DNA of 64,000 nt from Paracoccus denitrificans (GTDB lineage Bacteria > Pseudomonadota > Alphaproteobacteria > Rhodobacterales > Rhodobacteraceae). The translations under genes and the position numbers were made by a program. The stretch lies in NCBI RefSeq assembly GCF_900100045.1, contig NZ_FNEA01000010.1:1-64000 (forward strand). The letters are read 5' to 3'. Below the pieces are notes generated by a model. It was not told the origin of the DNA. It ran no database searches and was given only the letters and a program-made list of their open reading frames with translations. This document shows, piece after piece, positions 16,336 to 26,119 of this stretch. Position 1 is the first letter of the stretch. Every line of letters starts with the position of its first letter.

Positions 16336-16665
16336 TTCATACACTCTTTTTCGTCTTGCGGATGGCGCGGTCGGTTTTCCCTGTCGCGCTGTTGAGACGA
16401 ACATGGTCCCTTTTCTGCATCTGCACAATGGTCGAGGCCGAGATGCTGCTATGCAGAATCGGCATGGCTGTTTCTGGGACACCGTTACAAAGCGTTAATA
16501 AACCGTGAGTTTTTCAGATCTTGCGCAGTCTCTTCCAAGTTTCTCTAGCAAATGGGTCGTATTTTACGCGGGGTCACAGGGGGTTAGCGGTATCAGCCTT
16601 TTTGCCCGGGTTGCCGACCCCGGCACGAATTGCCATGCTGTGGACGCTTCGATCTGGGGGTAGCG
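16336..16665. other. Divergent intergenic region between the DUF1127 gene and mrp
   Basis: 330 bp. The half next to the DUF1127 gene holds a candidate alternative-sigma promoter (listed separately). The AT-rich centre (about 16485-16575) is the likely site of a promoter for mrp, but no boxes stand out. No gene or RNA structure recognised. Confidence 0.5.
16401..16428 (-). promoter_or_regulatory. Candidate RpoH-type promoter for the DUF1127-cuckoo transcript
   Basis: On the minus strand TTGTGC (16428-16423) and CCATGT (16406-16401) are separated by 16 nt. The CCATNT form of the -10 box is the one favoured by Rhodobacter RpoH factors, and CcsR RNAs in R. sphaeroides depend on RpoHI/RpoHII. This would give a 5' leader of about 60 nt. 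The match is loose. Confidence 0.3.
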
Positions 16666-17769
16666 ATGACGATATCACGCGAACGTGTGCTTGAGGAACT
16701 TGCGCGGATCGCAGTTCCGGGGGGCGGAAACCTGGTTTCCGCCGATCTGGTGCGCGCGCTCAGCGTCGAATCGGGCGTGGTGCGATTCGTCATCGAGGCG
16801 GCCGATGCCGCCGCCCGCTCTCTCGGTCCGGTCGAGGCCGAGGCGCAGCGTGCGCTTTCGGCCCTGCCGGGGGTCGAGAAGGTGCAGATCGTCACCACCG
16901 CTCCGACCGTGCCGCGCGGCGCGGCGCCGCAGGTGACGGCGCGTTCGGGCGGCGAGGGGGCTCCGCCCAGCCTGAAGATCGGCCGCCACCCGACGCCCCA
17001 GGCGGGACCGGCCCCGGTCAGCGGCGTGGCGCGCATCCTCGCCATCGGTTCGGGCAAGGGCGGGGTCGGCAAATCGACGCTGACCTCGAACCTCGCGGTG
17101 GCGCTGGCGCGCAAGGGGCGCCGGGTCGGCTTGCTGGATGCCGATATATACGGTCCCTCGCAGCCGCGGATGCTGGGCCTGACCGGGCAGCGCCCGACCA
17201 GCGACGGCCAGATGATCGAGCCGCTGCACGCCCATGGCGTCACCGTCATGTCGCTGGGCCTGATGATGAAGGAAGGCGAGGCGGTGGTCTGGCGCGGCCC
17301 GATGCTGATGGGCGCGTTGCAGCAGATGCTCAACCAGGTGAAATGGGGCGAGCTGGACGTGCTGCTGGTCGACCTGCCGCCCGGCACCGGCGACGTGCAG
17401 CTGTCGCTGTGCCAGAAGGCGCAGGTCAGCGGGGCGATCATCGTCTCGACCCCGCAGGACGTGGCGCTGATCGACGCCCGCCGCGCCATCGACATGTTCG
17501 ACAAGCTCAAGACCCCGGTGCTGGGGCTGGTCGAAAACATGTCCACCTATATCTGCCCGAATTGCGGCCATGAGGCGCATCTGTTCGGCCATGGCGGCGT
17601 CGCCGCCGAGGCCGCGGCGCTGGGGCTGCCTTTCCTGGGCGAGATCCCCCTGAACCTCGACCTGCGGCTGTCGGGCGATGCGGGCACGCCGATCGCGGCC
17701 GGCGACGGCCCGGTGGCGCAATCCTTTGCCCGGCTGGCCGAGCGGCTGATCGACGGCGGCATGGCCTGA
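16666..17769 (+). CDS. mrp: Mrp/NBP35-family iron-sulfur cluster carrier P-loop ATPase
   Basis: Cytoplasmic [4Fe-4S] carrier that passes clusters to apo-enzymes. The 367-residue protein has an N-terminal MIP18/DUF59-like domain (about residues 5-75), an Ala/Pro linker, then the deviant Walker A motif GSGKGGVGKST at 128-138. The cluster-binding pair Cys297-x2-Cys300 lies in ICPNCG, bridging the dimer. The start at 16666 gives MTISRERVLEEL; a longer frame from 16630 was not used. No other Fe-S assembly genes are adjacent. Confidence 0.95.
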   Translation: MTISRERVLEELARIAVPGGGNLVSADLVRALSVESGVVRFVIEAADAAARSLGPVEAEAQRALSALPGVEKVQIVTTAPTVPRGAAPQVTARSGGEGAPPSLKIGRHPTPQAGPAPVSGVARILAIGSGKGGVGKSTLTSNLAVALARKGRRVGLLDADIYGPSQPRMLGLTGQRPTSDGQMIEPLHAHGVTVMSLGLMMKEGEAVVWRGPMLMGALQQMLNQVKWGELDVLLVDLPPGTGDVQLSLCQKAQVSGAIIVSTPQDVALIDARRAIDMFDKLKTPVLGLVENMSTYICPNCGHEAHLFGHGGVAAEAAALGLPFLGEIPLNLDLRLSGDAGTPIAAGDGPVAQSFARLAERLIDGGMA

Positions 17770-17781
17770 CTCGGCCTTGCG

Positions 17782-17811
17782 GACCCGTTCGGGAAAGCAC
17801 GGGAACGGGTC
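17782..17811. repeat. 9-bp perfect inverted repeat downstream of mrp
   Basis: GACCCGTTC at 17782-17790 and GAACGGGTC at 17803-17811 with a 12-nt loop, 12 bp after the mrp stop. It is not followed by a T-run, so it is at best a Rho-assisted terminator. It overlaps the first two of four phased GGGAA words (17791, 17801, 17813, 17823). Confidence 0.6.
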
Positions 17812-17945
17812 GGGGAAAACATGGGAACAACCCCAAAATTCCGAATCACCACGCCGTGATTGCCTGTGACCGGCACCCGAATCGGCGATTCTCTTCCTTC
17901 CTCTTGCGGTAGAAAGCCCCGCCCCGGGCGGGCGCGGGACGATTC

Positions 17946-17960
17946 TGGGAAATGGTGGGA
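17946..17960 (+). promoter_or_regulatory. MraZ-box-like direct repeat TGGGA-N5-TGGGA
   Basis: Two TGGGA words with a 10-bp period, the arrangement of MraZ operator boxes (TGGGN with 5-bp spacers) that let MraZ repress its own operon. A third box in register is not seen, and the distance to mraZ (450 bp) is long, so the call is tentative. Confidence 0.45.
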
Positions 17961-18409
17961 TTTATTTGCCACATTGTGGCTGGCTACTACATTTAGTGGC
18001 GGCGCTCTCTCGATATTCGATACCTTCCCCTGGAGTAGCGCCGGCGTGAACCCGTTCGACCCGCATTCGCTGGCGAGAGCCCGCCTGTGCTCGTGCTTTG
18101 CCCAAACAAATCCATTGCGTCCCGTAAATTCCCATGGCATCCCTTTGATCACGGAACGGGCTAACAGGGGCGCCAAGACCCCAAAAGGCGACAAGCAGCT
18201 TTCATACAGGCAACCCGCTTCCGAAACGACCTCTGCGGCGCGTGAGCAGCACCTCCCCCAGGTGGCGCGGAACGCAGGGCGCGATCCCCGAAACTACGGG
18301 GCCCAGAGATGGGAACGAGGGCGGCGGATCGGGCAGTGGCAGCAGCCCGGTCCGCCTTTCCTTTTCGGGCAAACCGGAAAGGCCGGGACAGTGGAAGGAG
18401 CGCGGGCCC

Positions 18410-18919
18410 TTGGCACGCAGGTTCAGAGGCTCGGAAGAGGTCAAGGTGGACGCGAAAGGCCGCGTTTCCATCCCGGCCAAGTTCCGCCGGGTCTTCGAGG
18501 CATCCGATCCCGACTGGCAGGCCGGCAAGCGTGCGCAGCTGGTCATCGTCTACGGCACCCGGGACTGGAACTGGCTGCAGCTTTTCACCATCCAGGCGAT
18601 GGAAGAGATCGAGGACGGCATCGCCGCCATGCCGCGCGGCTCGGCCGCCCGCAACCTTCTGGAAAACATCTATCAGGGCCATGCCGACGAGGCCGAGATC
18701 GACGGTGACGGCCGTCTGGTCCTGCCGCAGAAGCTGCGCGAGAAGATCGGGCTGACCGACAGCGCCTTCTTCATCTCGGCCGGCGACAGCCTGAAGGTCT
18801 GGACCCCCGAGGCCTATGCCGAGGAAGAGCGCGCGCTGGAGGCCCGCGTGCCCGAACTGGAGCCGGGCGCCGATCCCTTGTCGCTGCTGGCCCCCGCCAC
18901 TGCGAGGGACGAGGGTTAG
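18410..18919 (+). CDS. mraZ: Division/cell wall cluster transcriptional repressor MraZ
   Basis: DNA-binding regulator of the dcw cluster, made of two SpoVT/AbrB-like domains. The product is 169 residues from a TTG start at 18410, with GGAAGGAG nine bases upstream, giving (M)[21 protein letters not shown]. The second domain shows [17 protein letters not shown]. The frame stays open to 18242, but that extension is Gly/Ser/Pro-rich and lacks family character, and no ATG or GTG lies near the ribosome site. It ends one base before rsmH. Confidence 0.93.
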
Positions 18920-18920
18920 G

Positions 18921-19889
18921 ATGGCCGAGGCGCCGCATATCCCCGTCCTGCTTGGCCCGCTGTTGCGGGCCGTTGCGCCTGTGGAGGGCACCTGGGTCGA
19001 TGGCACCTTCGGCGCCGGCGGCTATGCGCGCGGCTTGCTGGAGCAGGGCGCTGATCGCGTGATCGGTATCGACCGCGACCCGGCGGTCTTTCGCATGGCC
19101 GAGGCCTGGGCGGGCGAATACGGCGACCGGCTGCGGCTGGTCGAGGGCACATTTTCCGATCTGGACAGCCTGGCCGGCGGGCCGGTGGATGGCGTGGTGC
19201 TGGACCTTGGCGTCAGCTCGATGCAGCTCGACCAGCCCGAGCGCGGCTTTTCCTTCCTGCGCGACGGGCCTTTGGACATGCGCATGGGCGGCGATGGACC
19301 CACGGCGGCCGAGCTGCTGAACACCGCGCCCGAGCAGGTGATCGCCGACGTGCTGTATCTCTATGGCGAGGAACGCGCCTCGCGCCGCATCGCCAAGGCC
19401 ATCGTCGCGGCGCGGCCGCTGAGCCGCACGGGCCAGCTTTCCGACATCGTCAGCGCCTGCCTGCCGCGCCCGAAGCCGGGGCAGAGCCACCCTTCGACCC
19501 GCGCCTTCCAGGCGATCCGCATCTGGGTGAACGACGAATTCGGCCAGTTGGTCGCCGGGCTTGCGGCGGCCGAACGGGCGCTGCGGCCGGGCGGCAAGCT
19601 GGCGGTGGTCAGCTTCCACTCGCTTGAGGACCGCATCGTCAAGCGTTTCATGCAGGCGCGCTCGAACAGCGCCGGCGGCGGCAGCCGCTATGCGCCCGAG
19701 GCCGCGCGCGAGGAGCCGGCCTTCACGCTGCCCTTCCGCCGCGCCATCGGCCCGGACGAGGCGGAGCTGGCGACGAACCCGCGTGCGCGCTCGGCGCTTC
19801 TGCGGGTCGGCATCCGCACCGAGGCGCCGGCCGGCCGGGTCGATCCCGCGGCCTTGGGCCTGCCGCTGCTGTCGGAAAGGAGGGCGTGA
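18921..19889 (+). CDS. rsmH: 16S rRNA (cytosine(1402)-N4)-methyltransferase
   Basis: SAM-dependent methylation of C1402 in the ribosomal P site. The 322-residue protein begins with [13 protein letters not shown] and the SAM loop [12 protein letters not shown], with [18 protein letters not shown] and the C-terminal [10 protein letters not shown] motif also present. The start ATG follows the mraZ stop by one base. The stop TGA overlaps the ftsL ATG. Confidence 0.97.
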
Positions 19890-20272
19890 TGCGTTCGGTG
19901 CTTTACCTTCTGACCGCGCTTTCCGTGATGGGGCTGGCCTTCTGGGCCTATCGCGAGAATTACCGCACCCAGGCCGCCATCAGCGAGATGAGCGATATCC
20001 AGCGCCAGATCGGCCGGCTGCGCGAGGATCTGGGCGTCTTGCGCGCCGAATGGGCCTATCTCAACCGACCCGGGCGTCTGCGCCAGCTGGTCGACCTGAA
20101 CTTCGAGCGGCTGAAGCTGGTGCCCTTCGGTTCCGACCAGTTCGTCGATGTCGGGCAGGTGGCCTTTCCCACGCCCAAGGCGCCCGAGCGCGAGCCGGGC
20201 GCCGATGCAGACATGCCGGTCGAACGTCCCGCCGGCTTCCCGCCCCGCAGACCACAGGAGAGCACGCCATGA
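19889..20272 (+). CDS. ftsL: Cell division protein FtsL
   Basis: Small bitopic membrane protein of the divisome (127 residues) that works with FtsB and FtsQ to activate FtsW/FtsI. One transmembrane helix at about residues 3-20 is followed by a short predicted coiled coil (about 30-60: QRQIGRLREDLGVLRAEWAYL) and the NRPGRLRQLV block typical of alphaproteobacterial FtsL. The tail is Pro-rich. ATG at 19889 is preferred to GTG at 19886, given AAGGAGG with better spacing. The stop overlaps the ftsI start. Confidence 0.9.
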   Translation: MRSVLYLLTALSVMGLAFWAYRENYRTQAAISEMSDIQRQIGRLREDLGVLRAEWAYLNRPGRLRQLVDLNFERLKLVPFGSDQFVDVGQVAFPTPKAPEREPGADADMPVERPAGFPPRRPQESTP

Positions 20273-22074
20273 TCCGCACCCCGCTGCGCCCGCTGGCCCG
20301 CATCCTTCGCGCCCGCGAAACAGGCGAGAACCCCGATGCCATCGAGGCCGAGAACCGCGCCCAGAGGCATGCCGCGATCCAGGAAAGGGCGCGCGGCAGC
20401 GCCCGGACCCGGCTGTTCTTCATGTCCTGCGCCTTTGCGCTGGCCTTCGGCACCGTGGGCGCCAAGATGGGCGTGCTGGCCGCCAGCCAGCCCAGCGAGC
20501 CGCGCGTCCAGACCACCGGCGCACAGATCATCTCGCAGCGCGCCGACATCACCGACCGGCACGGGCGGGTGCTGGCCACGAACCTGCTGACCCATTCGCT
20601 TTACGCCCATCCCCAGCAGATGGTCGAGCCCGAGCGCGCGGCGCGCGAACTGGTCCGCATCTTTCCCGATCTGGAGGTCGAGCGGCTCGACAAGGATTTC
20701 ACCGGCAAGCGCACCTTCGTCTGGATCAAGAAGAAGATCAGCCCCGAGCAGATGCAGGCCGTGCATGACATCGGCGAGCCTGGCCTGCTGTTCGGCCCGC
20801 GCGAGATGCGGCTTTACCCGAACGGCCATATCGCCGCCCATATCCTTGGCGGCGCCACCTTCGGCAAGGAGGACGTGGCCAGCGCCGAGGTCGTCGGCGT
20901 CGCCGGCGTCGAAAAGGCTTTCGATCACTGGCTGCGCGACCCGGCCAACGACGGCGCGCCGCTGATGCTGTCCTTGGACCTGACCGTCCAGGCCGCGATG
21001 GAGGAGGTGCTGGGCAACGGCATGAAGGTCATGAACGCCAAGGGCGCCACCGGCATCCTGATGGAGATCAAGACCGGCGAGATCGTCGCCATGGCCAGCC
21101 TGCCCGATTTCGACCCGAACGACCGGCCGCGCCCGTTGCTCAAGGGCGATCCCTCGGACAGCCCGCTGTTCAACCGCGCGGTGCAGGGCCAATACGAGCT
21201 TGGCTCGACCTTCAAGATCTTCCCGGTGGCGCAGGCCATCGACCTCAAGCTGGTCAGCCCGACCACGATGATCAATGCCAAGGCGCCGATGAAGATCGGC
21301 AAATACCTGATCAACGAGTTCCGGGGACACAATTACGGCACGCTTTCGGTGACGGATATCATCGTGAAGTCGTCGAACGTCGGTACCGTCCGCGTCGCCC
21401 AGCTTCTGGGGCCGGACCGGCAGAGGGATTTCCTGCAAAAGCTGGGCTTCTTCGATCCGACGCCGATCGAGATGAGCGAGGCACCGACCGGCAAGCCGCT
21501 GGTGCCCAAGCGCTGGCCCGCCGTGACCTCGGCGACCGTGGCCTTCGGCCATGGCCTGGCGGCCAGCCCGCTGCATCTTGCGACCGCCTATGCGACCGTC
21601 GCGAATGGCGGCAAGCGGGTGATGCCGACGCTGATCCACGACCGCAGCCAGCGCGGGGGCGAGCAGGTGCTTTCGCCCGAGGCGGCGCGCATCGCCGTGC
21701 AGATGCTGCGCCAGGTGGTGGTCCGGGGCAGCGGCCGCAGCGCCAATGTCGAGGGCTACGAGGTCGCCGGCAAGACCGGTACCGCCGACAAGCCGCGCCC
21801 GACAGGCGGCTATTACGGCAACAAGGTGGTCTCGACCTTCGCCTCGGTCTTTCCGGCCAGCGATCCGCAATATGTGCTGGTGCTGTCGCTGGACGAACCC
21901 TCGACCATCGGTGCGGGCGGCGAAAGCCGGACGGCGGGCGCGACCTCTGCCCCGGTGGCCGCCGAGGTGATCCGCCGCGTCGCCCCGCTGCTGGGCCTGC
22001 GCCCCAGCACGGAAACGCAGTTGCCGATGGTTGAACGGCCTTTGCCGGATCGGCTAAAGCTCGTCTCGAACTGA
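20269..22074 (+). CDS. ftsI: Peptidoglycan D,D-transpeptidase FtsI (PBP3)
   Basis: Septal cross-linking enzyme, inner membrane with a periplasmic catalytic domain. The 601-residue protein has a cytoplasmic N-terminus, one transmembrane helix near residues 45-65, a PBP dimerisation domain (ISQRADITDRHGRVLATN) and a transpeptidase domain with active-site Ser313 in GSTFK, an SSN motif near 370 and KTGTA towards the C-terminus. The start at 20269 overlaps the ftsL stop (ATGA); the longer frame over rsmH/ftsL is a shadow. Confidence 0.97.
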   Translation: MIRTPLRPLARILRARETGENPDAIEAENRAQRHAAIQERARGSARTRLFFMSCAFALAFGTVGAKMGVLAASQPSEPRVQTTGAQIISQRADITDRHGRVLATNLLTHSLYAHPQQMVEPERAARELVRIFPDLEVERLDKDFTGKRTFVWIKKKISPEQMQAVHDIGEPGLLFGPREMRLYPNGHIAAHILGGATFGKEDVASAEVVGVAGVEKAFDHWLRDPANDGAPLMLSLDLTVQAAMEEVLGNGMKVMNAKGATGILMEIKTGEIVAMASLPDFDPNDRPRPLLKGDPSDSPLFNRAVQGQYELGSTFKIFPVAQAIDLKLVSPTTMINAKAPMKIGKYLINEFRGHNYGTLSVTDIIVKSSNVGTVRVAQLLGPDRQRDFLQKLGFFDPTPIEMSEAPTGKPLVPKRWPAVTSATVAFGHGLAASPLHLATAYATVANGGKRVMPTLIHDRSQRGGEQVLSPEAARIAVQMLRQVVVRGSGRSANVEGYEVAGKTGTADKPRPTGGYYGNKVVSTFASVFPASDPQYVLVLSLDEPSTIGAGGESRTAGATSAPVAAEVIRRVAPLLGLRPSTETQLPMVERPLPDRLKLVSN

Positions 22075-23573
22075 TGAGCGGAGGTTTTGTGACCGAGCGG
22101 GCGATGCGGCTGTCCCTTTTGGGGCTTAGGGGGGACAAGGGGCGCGACCCCGAGGTGACGGGCCTTGCCGTCGATTCGCGGCAGGTCAGGCCGGGCCATC
22201 TGTTCGCGGCACTGCCGGGCTCGGCCACGCATGGGGGCGAGTTCATCCAATACGCGCTGCGCCAGGGCGCCGGCGCGATCCTGACCGACCGCAAGGGCGC
22301 CGAGATCGCGGCGGCCGAGCTTGTCGGTGCCGATGCCGCGCTGGTCGTGGCCGAGGACCCGCGCGCAGCACTGGCCGGCGCTGCCGCCTTGTGGTTCGCG
22401 GCCCAGCCCGAGACGATGGTCGCCGTCACCGGCACTTCCGGCAAGACCTCGGTCGCCAGTTTCACACGGCAGATCTGGCAGGCGCTGGGCCACAAGGCGA
22501 TCAGCCTGGGCACCATGGGCGTGCAGGGCGACTATCAGGCCAAGCTTGCCCATACCACGCCCGAGCCGATCACCCTGCATCGCGTGCTGGCCGAGGCCGC
22601 CGCTGCGGGCGTCACCCATGCGGCGATGGAGGCCAGTTCGCACGGGCTGGACCAGCGCCGTCTGGACGGGGTGCGGCTGAAGGCCGGCGCCTTCACCAAT
22701 TTCAGCCAGGACCACCTGGACTACCACAAGGATTTCGACGAATATTTCGCCGCCAAGGCACTGCTTTTCGACCATATCCTTGAAGAAGGCGCCGGGGCGG
22801 TCATCAATATCGACGATCCTCGCGGCCGGCAGATGGCGCAGATCGCGGGCGAGCGTGGCCTGAAGCTGACCACCATCGGCAAGGACGAACGGGCGGACCT
22901 GCGCATCCTCGGCCAGCGCTATGACGCGACCGGGCAGGATCTGCGCTTCGGCTTCCACGGGCAGGCGCATCTGGTGCGGCTGGCGCTGATCGGCGGTTTC
23001 CAGGCGGAAAACGTGCTCGCCGCGGCCGGCCTTGCCATCGCCGCCGGGGACGAGGCGCCCCGGGTGATCGAGACCTTGCCGGGCCTGACCACCGTGCGCG
23101 GTCGCATGGAACTGGCCGCGGTGCGGGAAAACGGCGCGGCGGTCTTCGTCGATTACAGCCACAAGCCCGGCGCGCTGGCCTCGGCCCTGCAATCGCTGCG
23201 CCCGCATGTCATGGGCCGCATCGTCGTGGTCTTCGGCGCCGGCGGCGATCGCGACCGGCTCAAGCGCCCGCTGATGGGCGAGGCGGCGCGGCAATTCGCC
23301 GATGTGGTCTATGTGACCGACGACAACCCCCGCTCCGAGGATCCGGCTGCGATTCGTGCCGAGGTCATGGCCGGCGCTGGTCCCGACGCCATCGAGGTCG
23401 GCGACCGCGCCGAGGCGATCCTGCGCGGCGTCGATGCCCTGCAACCGGGCGATGCGCTGCTGATCGCCGGCAAGGGGCACGAGACCGGCCAGATCATCGG
23501 CAGCGACGTTTACCCCTTCGACGATGCCGAGCAGGCCTCGGTGGCCGTCGCGGCATTGGATGGCAAGATATGA
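22074..23573 (+). CDS. murE: UDP-MurNAc-L-Ala-D-Glu:meso-diaminopimelate ligase
   Basis: Adds meso-diaminopimelate to the peptidoglycan stem peptide with ATP. The 499-residue protein has the Mur ligase P-loop GTSGKTS, the HxxxDYHKD-type central block (FSQDHLDYHKDFDEYF) and, diagnostic for the DAP-adding type, DNPRSEDP near the C-terminus. It overlaps both ftsI (one base) and murF (four bases). Confidence 0.97.
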   Translation: MSGGFVTERAMRLSLLGLRGDKGRDPEVTGLAVDSRQVRPGHLFAALPGSATHGGEFIQYALRQGAGAILTDRKGAEIAAAELVGADAALVVAEDPRAALAGAAALWFAAQPETMVAVTGTSGKTSVASFTRQIWQALGHKAISLGTMGVQGDYQAKLAHTTPEPITLHRVLAEAAAAGVTHAAMEASSHGLDQRRLDGVRLKAGAFTNFSQDHLDYHKDFDEYFAAKALLFDHILEEGAGAVINIDDPRGRQMAQIAGERGLKLTTIGKDERADLRILGQRYDATGQDLRFGFHGQAHLVRLALIGGFQAENVLAAAGLAIAAGDEAPRVIETLPGLTTVRGRMELAAVRENGAAVFVDYSHKPGALASALQSLRPHVMGRIVVVFGAGGDRDRLKRPLMGEAARQFADVVYVTDDNPRSEDPAAIRAEVMAGAGPDAIEVGDRAEAILRGVDALQPGDALLIAGKGHETGQIIGSDVYPFDDAEQASVAVAALDGKI

Positions 23574-24955
23574 CGCTCTGGACCTCGCAGGATGCCGCCG
23601 AGGCCACCGGCGGCCGTGCCACCCGTGATTTCGCGGTCGGCGGCGTTTCCATCGACACCCGCACCATCCGGCCGGGCGACCTGTTTGTCGCCCTGCAAGC
23701 CGCCCGCGACGGCCATGACTTCGTCGCCCGGGCGCTCGAGAAGGGTGCCTGCGCCGCGCTGGTCAGCCGCATCCCCGAAGGCGTGGCGCCGGATGCGCCA
23801 CTGCTGGTCGTCCCCGATGTCCTGCCGGCACTGGAGGCCTTGGGCCGCGCCGGTCGCGCCCGGATGCGGGGCAAGGTCGTCGCCATCACCGGCTCGGTCG
23901 GCAAGACCTCGACCAAGGAGATGGCCCGCGTCGCCCTGGCCGGGCAGGGCAGGGTCCACGCGGCCGAGGCCAGCTACAACAACCATTGGGGCGTGCCCCT
24001 GACGCTGGCGCGCATGCCCGAGGACACCGACTTCGCCATTGTCGAGATCGGCATGAACCATCCGGGCGAGATCGAGCCCCTTGCCCGCCTTGCCCGCCCG
24101 CATGTCGCCATGGTCACCACCGTTGCCGCCGCGCATCTGGAAGCCTTCGGCGCCATCGAGGGCATCGCCCGCGAAAAGGGCGCGATCTTTCGCGGTCTGA
24201 TCCAGCCCGGCACCGCCATCATCCCCGAGGATCTGCCCGTCACGCAACTGCTGCGCGACTGTGCCGACGATGCCGCCGCCATCGTGATCGGCTTCGGCCA
24301 GCAGGGCATGGCCAGGCCGCTCAAGGCCGAGACCCTGGACGGCGTGACCCGGGTCCGCGCTCGCGTGCTGGGCGAGACGGTGGATTTCATGCTCGCCAGC
24401 GCCGGCACGCATTTCGTGATGAACGCGGTCGGCATGCTGGCCGCGCTTTCCGCCGCCGGGGCGGATGTGGCCGAGGCGGCGAAGCACCTGTCCGACTGGC
24501 GCCCGCCGCTGGGTCGCGGCGCCGTCGAGGATCTGGACGGCATCCGGCTGATCGACGATGCCTACAACTCCAATCCGACCTCGCTTTCCGCCGGCCTCGC
24601 GACGCTGGCGCGGCTGACCGGCGGGCGCCGGGTGGCGATCCTGGGGGACATGCTGGAACTCGGCCCGGACGAGATCGCGCTCCATGCCGGCATGGCCGGG
24701 GACCCCGCGATGGAAGCCGTCGACCTGGTCCATACCGCCGGCCCGCGCATGCGCGCCCTGCACGAGGCGCTGCCGCAAGGCCGGCGCGGAATGCATGCCG
24801 AGACGGCCGCCGAACTGGCCGGGAAAGTAGGCGAACTGGTCGCGTCCGGCGATATCGTGCTCGTGAAGGGTTCGAAGTCCTCCAAGGTCTCGACGGTGGT
24901 TGACGCGCTGCGGCGAACGCGCCAAAGCACGCCCCCTGGCGAAAGGACAGCGTAA
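23570..24955 (+). CDS. murF: UDP-MurNAc-tripeptide:D-Ala-D-Ala ligase
   Basis: Adds D-Ala-D-Ala to complete the UDP-MurNAc pentapeptide. The 461-residue product has the P-loop [10 protein letters not shown], the [13 protein letters not shown] segment and [10 protein letters not shown] in the C-terminal domain, all typical of MurF. It starts within the murE stop and its TAA overlaps the mraY ATG. Confidence 0.97.
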   Translation: MTLWTSQDAAEATGGRATRDFAVGGVSIDTRTIRPGDLFVALQAARDGHDFVARALEKGACAALVSRIPEGVAPDAPLLVVPDVLPALEALGRAGRARMRGKVVAITGSVGKTSTKEMARVALAGQGRVHAAEASYNNHWGVPLTLARMPEDTDFAIVEIGMNHPGEIEPLARLARPHVAMVTTVAAAHLEAFGAIEGIAREKGAIFRGLIQPGTAIIPEDLPVTQLLRDCADDAAAIVIGFGQQGMARPLKAETLDGVTRVRARVLGETVDFMLASAGTHFVMNAVGMLAALSAAGADVAEAAKHLSDWRPPLGRGAVEDLDGIRLIDDAYNSNPTSLSAGLATLARLTGGRRVAILGDMLELGPDEIALHAGMAGDPAMEAVDLVHTAGPRMRALHEALPQGRRGMHAETAAELAGKVGELVASGDIVLVKGSKSSKVSTVVDALRRTRQSTPPGERTA

Positions 24956-26037
24956 TGCTCTATTGGCTCACGAACCTCTCCGACGGCGGGGATTTCTTCA
25001 ACCTGTTCCGATACATCACCTTCCGCGCGGGCGGCGCCTTCTTTACCGCGCTGCTCTTCGGCTTCTTCTTCGGCCGGCCGCTGATCGACCTCTTGCGCCG
25101 CAAGCAGAAGAAGGGCCAGCCGATCCGCGACGACGGACCCGAGAACCATTTCTCCAAGGCCGGCACGCCGACCATGGGCGGGCTCCTGATCCTTGCCGCG
25201 CTGACCATCGGCACGCTGCTCTGGGCACGGCTCGACAACGGCTATGTCTGGATCGTGCTTTTGGTCACGCTGGGCTTCGCCGCCATCGGCTTTGCCGACG
25301 ACTACGCCAAGGTCACCAAGCAGCACCATGCCGGGCTGTCGGGCAAGGTCCGGCTGCTGATCGGGCTCTGCATCGCCGCCGCCGCCGGTGCCGCGGCTGC
25401 CTGGCTGCACCCGGCCGCACTCAGCGGCGAGCTCGCGCTACCCTTCTTCAAGGATGCGCTGATCAACCTGGGCCTGCTCTACGTGCCCTTTACCGTGCTG
25501 GTGATCCTGGGCGCGGCCAATGCGGTGAACCTGACCGACGGGCTCGACGGGCTGGCGATCATGCCGGTGATGATCGCGGCGGCCAGCTTTTCGGTGATCG
25601 CCTATATGGTCGGCAACGCCAATTTCGCCAATTACCTCGGCGTGCATTTCGTCCCCGGCACCGGCGAACTCGCGGTCTTCGTCGCCGCGCTGATCGGCGG
25701 CGGCCTGGGGTTCCTGTGGTATAATGCGCCCCCCGCCGCCGTCTTCATGGGCGACACCGGCAGCCTTGCCCTGGGCGGCGCGCTCGGCGCCATCGCCGTG
25801 GTGACCAAGCACGAGATCGTCCTGGCCATCGTCGGCGGGCTCTTCGTGGTCGAGGCGCTGTCGGTCATCATCCAGGTGCTCTATTTCAAGCGCACCGGCA
25901 AGCGGGTCTTCCTGATGGCCCCGATCCACCACCATTTCGAAAAGAAGGGCTGGGGCGAAGCGCAGATCGTGATCCGTTTCTGGATCATTGCGCTGATCCT
26001 GGCACTGATCGGGCTTGCGACGCTGAAGCTGCGCTGA
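24955..26037 (+). CDS. mraY: Phospho-N-acetylmuramoyl-pentapeptide transferase
   Basis: Moves phospho-MurNAc-pentapeptide to undecaprenyl phosphate, forming lipid I. The 360-residue protein has about ten transmembrane helices. Family signatures are FADDYAKV (the DD pair), [20 protein letters not shown] and the C-terminal cytoplasmic [13 protein letters not shown]. It closes the run of overlapping genes from rsmH; murD follows after 82 bp. Confidence 0.98.
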
Positions 26038-26052
26038 CAGGCTTTTTTCCGT

Positions 26053-26097
26053 TTTCCAAATACCCTCGGGGGGTCCGGGGGGCGAAGCGCCCCCGGC
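26053..26097 (+). repeat. Dispersed CAAATAC element with GC hairpin between mraY and murD
   Basis: TTTCCAAATACCCTC at 26053-26067 is a variant of the dispersed element, followed by a stem of about nine pairs (CCGGGGGGCG with CGCCCCCGG, one bulge, loop AAG) at 26075-26096. It could attenuate transcription between mraY and murD. Confidence 0.6.
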
Positions 26098-26119
26098 CTG
26101 CGACAGCGAAGGAAACAGC

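Larger units (their letters stand above)
17770..18409. other. Long intergenic region upstream of mraZ
   Basis: 640 bp with no credible gene. It contains the inverted repeat at 17782, phased GGGAA words, MraZ-box-like TGGGA repeats at 17946 and 17956, an AT-richer stretch around 17960-18010 that may be the promoter of the cell-wall cluster, and an 8-bp hairpin (GCCTTTCC/GGAAAGGC, 18354-18383) just before the mraZ ribosome site. I looked for an RNase P RNA, often upstream of mraZ in this class, and do not find its conserved segments. Confidence 0.6.

Noticed and set aside
15598..16395. Plus-strand open frames through the array with EEEG/GGGG-rich peptides (for example 15284-15988, 15853-16395)
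   Set aside because: They are a by-product of the GGAGGA repeats, have no ribosome site of their own in the right place, and run against the strand indicated by the G-U pairs and the DUF1127 gene.
17770..18409. RNase P RNA gene upstream of mraZ
   Set aside because: I looked for the conserved GAGGAAAGUCCGGGC and ACAGAA-type segments on both strands and did not find them.
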